Position numbers and translations under genes: made by a program. From assembly GCA_017614505.1 (NCBI GenBank), contig JAGABT010000016.1:248001-312000 (forward strand): DNA of 64,000 nt. Direction: 5' to 3'. The notes beneath the pieces are model-generated. The model saw only the letters and a list, made by a program, of their open reading frames with translations. It made no database searches and was not told where the DNA came from. Below are positions 60,134-64,000 of this stretch, piece after piece (position 1 is the first letter of the stretch; every line of letters starts with the position of its first letter). This stretch comes from Selenomonadaceae bacterium. GTDB taxonomy: Bacteria > Bacillota > Negativicutes > Selenomonadales > Selenomonadaceae.

Positions 60134-61342
60134 ATGCTAAAGTTTTCGCGAATTGCGGACATCGAGCGGCGGGTATTCCTGTACGCGTGCGGGCTGGCAT
60201 TTTTCCTGCCGCTGTCGAAGGCGGTCGGGAATATTTTTTTAGTGCTGGCGTTGCTCGGCACGATTCACCGGCTGATTCTGAAGCGCGACGACGTTGCAGA
60301 AATTTTCCGCGCGTATGAAAAAATTTTTCTGGTAACGGGAATTTTGCTGGCGGCGGTATTCGTCTCGGCGCTGAGTTCAGATTTTCCGCTGGAAGGCGCG
60401 GGGAAATTTTTGGACAGGTACGTTTACCACATGGCGGCGATGCTGCCGGTAATTCTGTTGCGGTTCGAGCGGCGGCGGATAATCGTGCTGACGGAATTTT
60501 TGCTGGCTGGCGTATTCTTCAGCAACCTGGCAACGGTTTTGCAGGCGCTGCCGCATTTGTCGGAGGAGCAGTGGCGGTTCGGCGGAACGATGACGCCAAT
60601 GACGCAGGCGAGCCTGCTGGCGATGTTCCTGCCGGTCTTCGTGATTTTGTTCATGCGCCTTAGCGGGCGGCGGAAAATTTTCTGCGCGCTGGCGATTTCA
60701 GTTGGACTGGCGGCGGCGCTGTTCAATGGCACGCGCGGAGCCTGGCTGGCGATTTTGATTTTGACGCCGGCGGTTGTCAGTCTGTACGCGAAAAGCCGGC
60801 TGAAATCTTTGGGCGCAGTATTCGCCGTAGTCATACTGGTTGGCGGGATTTTCGCGGCGACGCCGACGCTTTCCAATCGGTTCGCGACGCTGACAAATAT
60901 TCACATGCAGTCAAATTCGGAGCGCCTGCTGATGTGGGAGAGCGCGCTGAAAATGTTTGAAGATCACCCGCTGCTCGGAATTGGCTACGGGCAGTACACG
61001 CGCGCCTACCAGACGCAGTACATTTCGCCGGACGCTAAGGAGCCTCAGCAACAGCACGCGCATAACAATTTCATTCAGCTGCTGGCGGAGTGCGGAATTA
61101 TCGGCGCGGCGGCGTTCCTGCTGGTCTGGGCGTATTTTTCGTACTTCAGTCTGCGCGGCTGGCTTAAGCGGAAAAATCTGGCGGATTTATTATTTTTCTG
61201 CGTGCTTTGGGGGCTAATGCTCCACGGTCTGACGGAGTACAATTTTGAAACGTCGGTGCCGAGCAAAATTTTCTGGTATGCGCTGGGGTTATGCTTAGCC
61301 TTTAATCGTGGCGATTCTCCTTATCGAAGTAGTACAGCTTGA
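60134..61342 (+). CDS. O-antigen ligase/polymerase family membrane protein (Wzy_C)
   Basis: 402 residues, about 10-12 TM helices. A large periplasmic loop holds SERLLMWESALKMFEDHPLLGIGYGQY and the catalytic-type HAHNNFIQLLAECGIIGAA, both hallmarks of the WaaL/Wzy_C superfamily. It would attach or polymerise glycan on lipid A-core or another lipid carrier. The ATG comes one base after the AICAR transformylase stop. The last 41 bp overlap the convergent glycosyltransferase gene. Confidence 0.9.
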   Translation: MLKFSRIADIERRVFLYACGLAFFLPLSKAVGNIFLVLALLGTIHRLILKRDDVAEIFRAYEKIFLVTGILLAAVFVSALSSDFPLEGAGKFLDRYVYHMAAMLPVILLRFERRRIIVLTEFLLAGVFFSNLATVLQALPHLSEEQWRFGGTMTPMTQASLLAMFLPVFVILFMRLSGRRKIFCALAISVGLAAALFNGTRGAWLAILILTPAVVSLYAKSRLKSLGAVFAVVILVGGIFAATPTLSNRFATLTNIHMQSNSERLLMWESALKMFEDHPLLGIGYGQYTRAYQTQYISPDAKEPQQQHAHNNFIQLLAECGIIGAAAFLLVWAYFSYFSLRGWLKRKNLADLLFFCVLWGLMLHGLTEYNFETSVPSKIFWYALGLCLAFNRGDSPYRSSTA

Positions 61343-62069
61343 CGTATTTCGACATGGTGTAGTAGCAGTTGAAGCTGGCGAGGATAAAGCCGAGCAGACC
61401 GTCTCGAAACCCGCCGCGAAAGACGTACATTTTCAGCCACGCCCAGATTGGGTGCGCAACAATATCGAACACGCCAGCGCGTTTGCCGTCGGCGTGCATT
61501 TTTTTTGCCATCAGCGTCGAATAAGTGTTCATCTTGCTGAAATAATTTTCCCAGTCGCGGTAGGGGTAGTGAATCAGATATTTTTCGGCGTCAAGATTTT
61601 TTTCGGCGCAGATGTGATTGATTTTCTGGTGAACGTAGCCGGTGACGTAAGTGCCAGCTTTGGGCAGGAGCCGCGTCACGTAATCGGGAAACCAGCCGCC
61701 GTGGCGAATCGGTTTGCCCCAGAAATGACTCAGCCGCGCGCATCGGTACGCGAAATTTTTATCGTCCTGCGCGATAATTTTTTTTATTTCGGCGGAAAGT
61801 TCCGGCGTAGCGCGTTCGTCCGCGTCGATTATGAAAATCCAGTCGCACGTCGCCTGCTGAATCGCAAAAGTCTGCTGCGCACCAAAGTCTCCGTTCAAAG
61901 CGCGCTGAACAACTCTCGCGCCTAAACTTTTACAAATCTCCGCAGTTTTATCCGTGCTGAAATCGTCGACAACAACAATTTCGTCGGCGAAATCCTTCAC
62001 GCTGGCAATGCACGCGCCGATAAATTTTTCCTCGTTGCGCGCCAGAATCACCACTGACACCTTAGCCAT
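61302..62069 (-). CDS. Glycosyltransferase family 2 (WaaE/KdtX-like LPS core type)
   Basis: 255 residues from ATG 62069 (GGAGGA upstream). GT-A fold: VSVVILARNEEKFIGACIAS, the first DD in DEIVVVDDFSTDKTAEI, the metal-binding DxD in WIFIIDADERATPEL, then GKPIRHGGWFPDYVTRL and VHQKINH. It resembles core-LPS glucosyl/heptosyl GT2 enzymes. The C-terminal FRGGFRDGLLGFILASFNC may associate with the membrane. It has its own promoter at 62113-62141. Confidence 0.92.
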   Translation of the reverse strand: MAKVSVVILARNEEKFIGACIASVKDFADEIVVVDDFSTDKTAEICKSLGARVVQRALNGDFGAQQTFAIQQATCDWIFIIDADERATPELSAEIKKIIAQDDKNFAYRCARLSHFWGKPIRHGGWFPDYVTRLLPKAGTYVTGYVHQKINHICAEKNLDAEKYLIHYPYRDWENYFSKMNTYSTLMAKKMHADGKRAGVFDIVAHPIWAWLKMYVFRGGFRDGLLGFILASFNCYYTMSKYVKLYYFDKENRHD

Positions 62070-62085
62070 TTGAATCCTCCAAATC

Positions 62086-62141
62086 TTGACAATTCGCCAT
62101 TCGATGTCTAAGATTGTAACCGTTGAAAAATTTTTTTGCAA
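62086..62141. promoter_or_regulatory. Overlapping divergent promoters of ung and the glycosyltransferase
   Basis: Plus strand: TTGACA (62086-62091), 17 bp, TAAGAT (62109-62114). Minus strand: TTGCAA (62141-62136), 17 bp, TACAAT (62118-62113). The -10 boxes overlap by two bases, so occupation of one should block the other. Confidence 0.65.
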
Positions 62142-62156
62142 CAGGAGGGGTGAATC

Positions 62157-62831
62157 TTGAAAATTTTCAGGAATGACTGGGCGGAATACCTCGACGCCGA
62201 GCTGGAGAAGCCGTACTATCAGGATTTGCGGCAGTTTCTTATCGGCGAGTACCGTCATCAGAAAATTTACCCCGACATGTACGATATTTTCAACGCGCTG
62301 CACTACACGAGCTACGCCGCAACGAAAGTTGTAATTCTGGGGCAGGACCCGTACCACGAGCCAGGGCAGGCGCATGGCTTGAGCTTTTCGGTGCTGCCGA
62401 ATGTTCCGCCGCCGCCGTCACTGCAAAATATTTTCAAGGAACTCCACGAAGATTTGGGCTGCAAAATTCCGAACAACGGCTGTCTGAAATTCTGGACGGA
62501 GCAGGGCGTATTACTATTGAACACGGTGCTGACAGTGCGGGCGCACGTGGCAAATTCTCACAGGGGCAAGGGCTGGGAAATTTTCACTGACAGAATTATT
62601 TCGCTCCTCAACGAGCATGAAAGACCGATAGCATTTATTCTTTGGGGACGCCCTGCCCGCGCGAAAAAGTCCATGATAACCAATCCGCGCCACTTTATCG
62701 TTGAGTCGGCGCACCCCAGCCCGCTTTCCGCGTTCAACGGATTTTTCGGCAGCAGACCTTTTTCAAAGGTGAATAATTTTCTGGCGTCCGTCGGCGAAAC
62801 GCCAATCGACTGGCAGATTCCTGACGTTTGA
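62157..62831 (+). CDS. ung: Uracil-DNA glycosylase, family 1
   Basis: 224 residues. Water-activating GQDPYH (about residue 62), uracil-pocket [17 protein letters not shown] and [10 protein letters not shown], and the DNA-intercalating HPSPLSA loop (about 186-192) are intact. It removes uracil from DNA. TTG start with AGGAGGGGTGA upstream. Confidence 0.97.
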   Translation: MKIFRNDWAEYLDAELEKPYYQDLRQFLIGEYRHQKIYPDMYDIFNALHYTSYAATKVVILGQDPYHEPGQAHGLSFSVLPNVPPPPSLQNIFKELHEDLGCKIPNNGCLKFWTEQGVLLLNTVLTVRAHVANSHRGKGWEIFTDRIISLLNEHERPIAFILWGRPARAKKSMITNPRHFIVESAHPSPLSAFNGFFGSRPFSKVNNFLASVGETPIDWQIPDV

Positions 62832-62857
62832 CAAGACGCCACGATTTAAAATAAAAT
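62828..62857 (+). promoter_or_regulatory. Promoter of sufC
   Basis: A consensus TTGACA (62828-62833) overlapping the ung stop codon, 18 bp, TAAAAT (62852-62857). sufC starts at 62892. Confidence 0.6.
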
Positions 62858-62891
62858 GTATGGTACTATTTTGACTGGCGGTGAACAGCTT

Positions 62892-63629
62892 ATGCTTGAA
62901 ATAAAAAATCTTCGCGCAGGCGTCGACGGCAGGGAAATTCTGCGCGGATTGAGTTTGACGGTCGGCACCGGCGAAATTCACGTGATTCTCGGTCCGAACG
63001 GTTCCGGCAAATCCACGCTCATGAATGTTATTCTCGGTCACCCGAAGTACGAAATTACCGGCGGCTCGATGATTTTTGACGGCGAAGATTTAACTGCGCT
63101 GAAAACTTTTGAGCGGGCGCGGCGCGGAATTTTTCTTTCGTTCCAGACGCCGGAGGAAATTCCAGGTATAACCGTGGAGAATATGATTCGGACGGCGGCG
63201 CAGGCTGTCAGCGGCGAGAAAATTAAAATTCTGCCCTTCCGCAAAAAGCTCTACGCCATGATGGACGAACTCCAGATTGACAGGGAATACGCCAGCCGAT
63301 ACATGAACGTTGGCTTCAGCGGCGGCGAGAAAAAGCGCAATGAAATTCTTCAGCTCTTAATGCTTGAGCCGAAACTGGCGCTGCTGGACGAAACCGATTC
63401 AGGTCTTGACGTTGACGCAGTGCAGATTGTTTCGAGCGGCGTGGCGAAATTCCACAGCGCGGAAAATTCCTGTATAATCATCACGCATAACACGCAGATT
63501 TTGAAGAGCCTGACTGTCGACAGGGCGCATGTCCTGCTGAACGGGCGGATTGTTAAGAGCGGCGGCGCGGAACTCGTCGCTGAAGTTTCGGAGCGCGGCT
63601 ACGCACATTTTGAAAAGGAGTTTTCATGA
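62892..63629 (+). CDS. sufC: SufC, Fe-S assembly ABC ATPase
   Basis: 245 residues. Walker A GPNGSGKSTLMNVILGHP, Q-loop SFQTPEEIPGI, signature FSGGEKKRNEILQLL, Walker B LALLDETDSGLDVDA and H-loop ITHNTQ are all typical of SufC. It powers the SufBD scaffold in Fe-S cluster assembly. No sufB or sufD follows; a CtpA-type protease gene overlaps its stop by 4 bp. ATG 62892 after GGCGGTGA; an in-frame ATG 12 codons earlier would lie within the expected transcription start region. Confidence 0.92.
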   Translation: MLEIKNLRAGVDGREILRGLSLTVGTGEIHVILGPNGSGKSTLMNVILGHPKYEITGGSMIFDGEDLTALKTFERARRGIFLSFQTPEEIPGITVENMIRTAAQAVSGEKIKILPFRKKLYAMMDELQIDREYASRYMNVGFSGGEKKRNEILQLLMLEPKLALLDETDSGLDVDAVQIVSSGVAKFHSAENSCIIITHNTQILKSLTVDRAHVLLNGRIVKSGGAELVAEVSERGYAHFEKEFS

Positions 63630-64000
63630 TTATAAAAAGACTCGCGTGGATTGTCCTGACGGCGTTTATCGGCGCGCTGGGCATAGTCGTAGGATTTTGC
63701 GTGGCGCAGGGGATTAACGCGAAAAATCTCACCAATCTCGCAAGATTCATCGGCGCAATGAATTTTATCGAGACCCATTACGTGCAGGAAGTCGATGAAG
63801 ATAAACTGGTCGACGGCGCCATAAGCGGAATGGTTCGCTCGCTGGGCGACCCGCATTCGATTTACCTTGAGCCGAAACTCTACAGCCAGCTCAAAGCGGA
63901 TACCACCGGCAGTTTCGGCGGAATTGGCGTGTACATGGGCTTCCGCGAAAACAGCGTCTACGTGCTTGGCGTCATTCCCGACAGCCCTGGCGAAAAGGCT
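63626..64000 (+). CDS. CtpA-type S41 carboxy-terminal processing peptidase, 5' part
   Basis: The gene runs off the right edge; 125 codons are visible. An N-terminal TM anchor (LAWIVLTAFIGALGIVVGFC) is followed by the S41 N-domain (FIETHYVQEVDEDKLVDGAI, MVRSLGDPHSIYLEP) and the start of the PDZ domain (GSFGGIGVYMGF). The catalytic Ser/Lys would lie beyond the window. Periplasmic processing protease. ATGA overlap with sufC. Confidence 0.92.
   Translation, partial: MIIKRLAWIVLTAFIGALGIVVGFCVAQGINAKNLTNLARFIGAMNFIETHYVQEVDEDKLVDGAISGMVRSLGDPHSIYLEPKLYSQLKADTTGSFGGIGVYMGFRENSVYVLGVIPDSPGEKA

Overview
The window is a 64 kb piece of a bacterial chromosome, probably from a diderm (Gram-negative) Firmicute of the class Negativicutes, near the Selenomonadales. 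This is inferred from gene content. Firmicute-type genes (LL-diaminopimelate aminotransferase, ThiT, DUF116, 3D-domain protein, YugG/YugH-like pair, ClpX, many TTG starts with strong GGAGG Shine-Dalgarno sites) sit beside outer-membrane genes (TolC-type channel, autotransporter with a terminal Phe, CsgG-family proteins, O-antigen ligase, LPS-type glycosyltransferase). Coding density is very high, and many gene pairs overlap by 4 bp. I found no tRNA, rRNA, CRISPR array, IS element or integrase. No stretch over 300 bases lacks a gene.

Layout. 1-3.7 kb: end of a SYLF protein, a chemoreceptor, an unknown protein and a DJ-1 family protein. 3.8-12.7 kb (minus): SbcD, TolC-type channel, periplasmic adaptor, EcoRI-family DNA methyltransferase and two tandem PP2C/SpoIIE-type sensor phosphatases. 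12.9-17.75 kb (plus): Lrp regulator, aminotransferase, secreted M48 protease, secreted tannase-like hydrolase and ThiT. 18-21 kb (minus): a P1B metal ATPase whose metal-binding domain is a separate gene, with a YitT protein between them. 21-24.4 kb (plus): radical SAM protein, FtsY, a PheC-like periplasmic protein and dCMP deaminase. 24.4-31.2 kb (minus): tyrS, acetyltransferases, Sel1 protein, yebC, ruvC, EcsC-like, ruvA, DUF116 and a nucleotidyltransferase, with ridA upstream. 31.4-43.6 kb: 3D-domain protein, ilvB-dapL-ychF, a second chemoreceptor, an unknown gene with leuB, a class III Fic protein and a YgiT-type zinc finger, then Nif3, L31 and ClpX. 43.7-53.2 kb (minus): a run of about ten genes for exported proteins. 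53.3-64 kb: XRE regulator, short UvrA, HD protein, NlpC/P60 hydrolase, acetyltransferase plus acyl carrier protein, stand-alone AICAR transformylase behind a hairpin/attenuator leader, O-antigen ligase, glycosyltransferase, Ung, SufC and the start of a CtpA-type protease.

The most unusual items are these. (1) The 43.7-53.2 kb exported cluster contains one FlgT-like and three CsgG-like proteins, two related unknown proteins, an SH3-like protein, an M23 protein and an autotransporter; a divergent XRE regulator and a palindrome lie at its head. (2) A triple-hairpin repeat of about 100 bp occurs in four places, each between convergent genes, with compensated stem changes between copies. (3) The purH-type leader (58871-58968) combines a hairpin with a terminator and matches no riboswitch class I recognise. 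(4) An exact 16-bp element that looks like a Shine-Dalgarno site plus start codon occurs three times, each time 5' of an exported-protein gene.

Recognisable promoters often have an extended -10 (TGnTAnAAT) with a weak -35 box.
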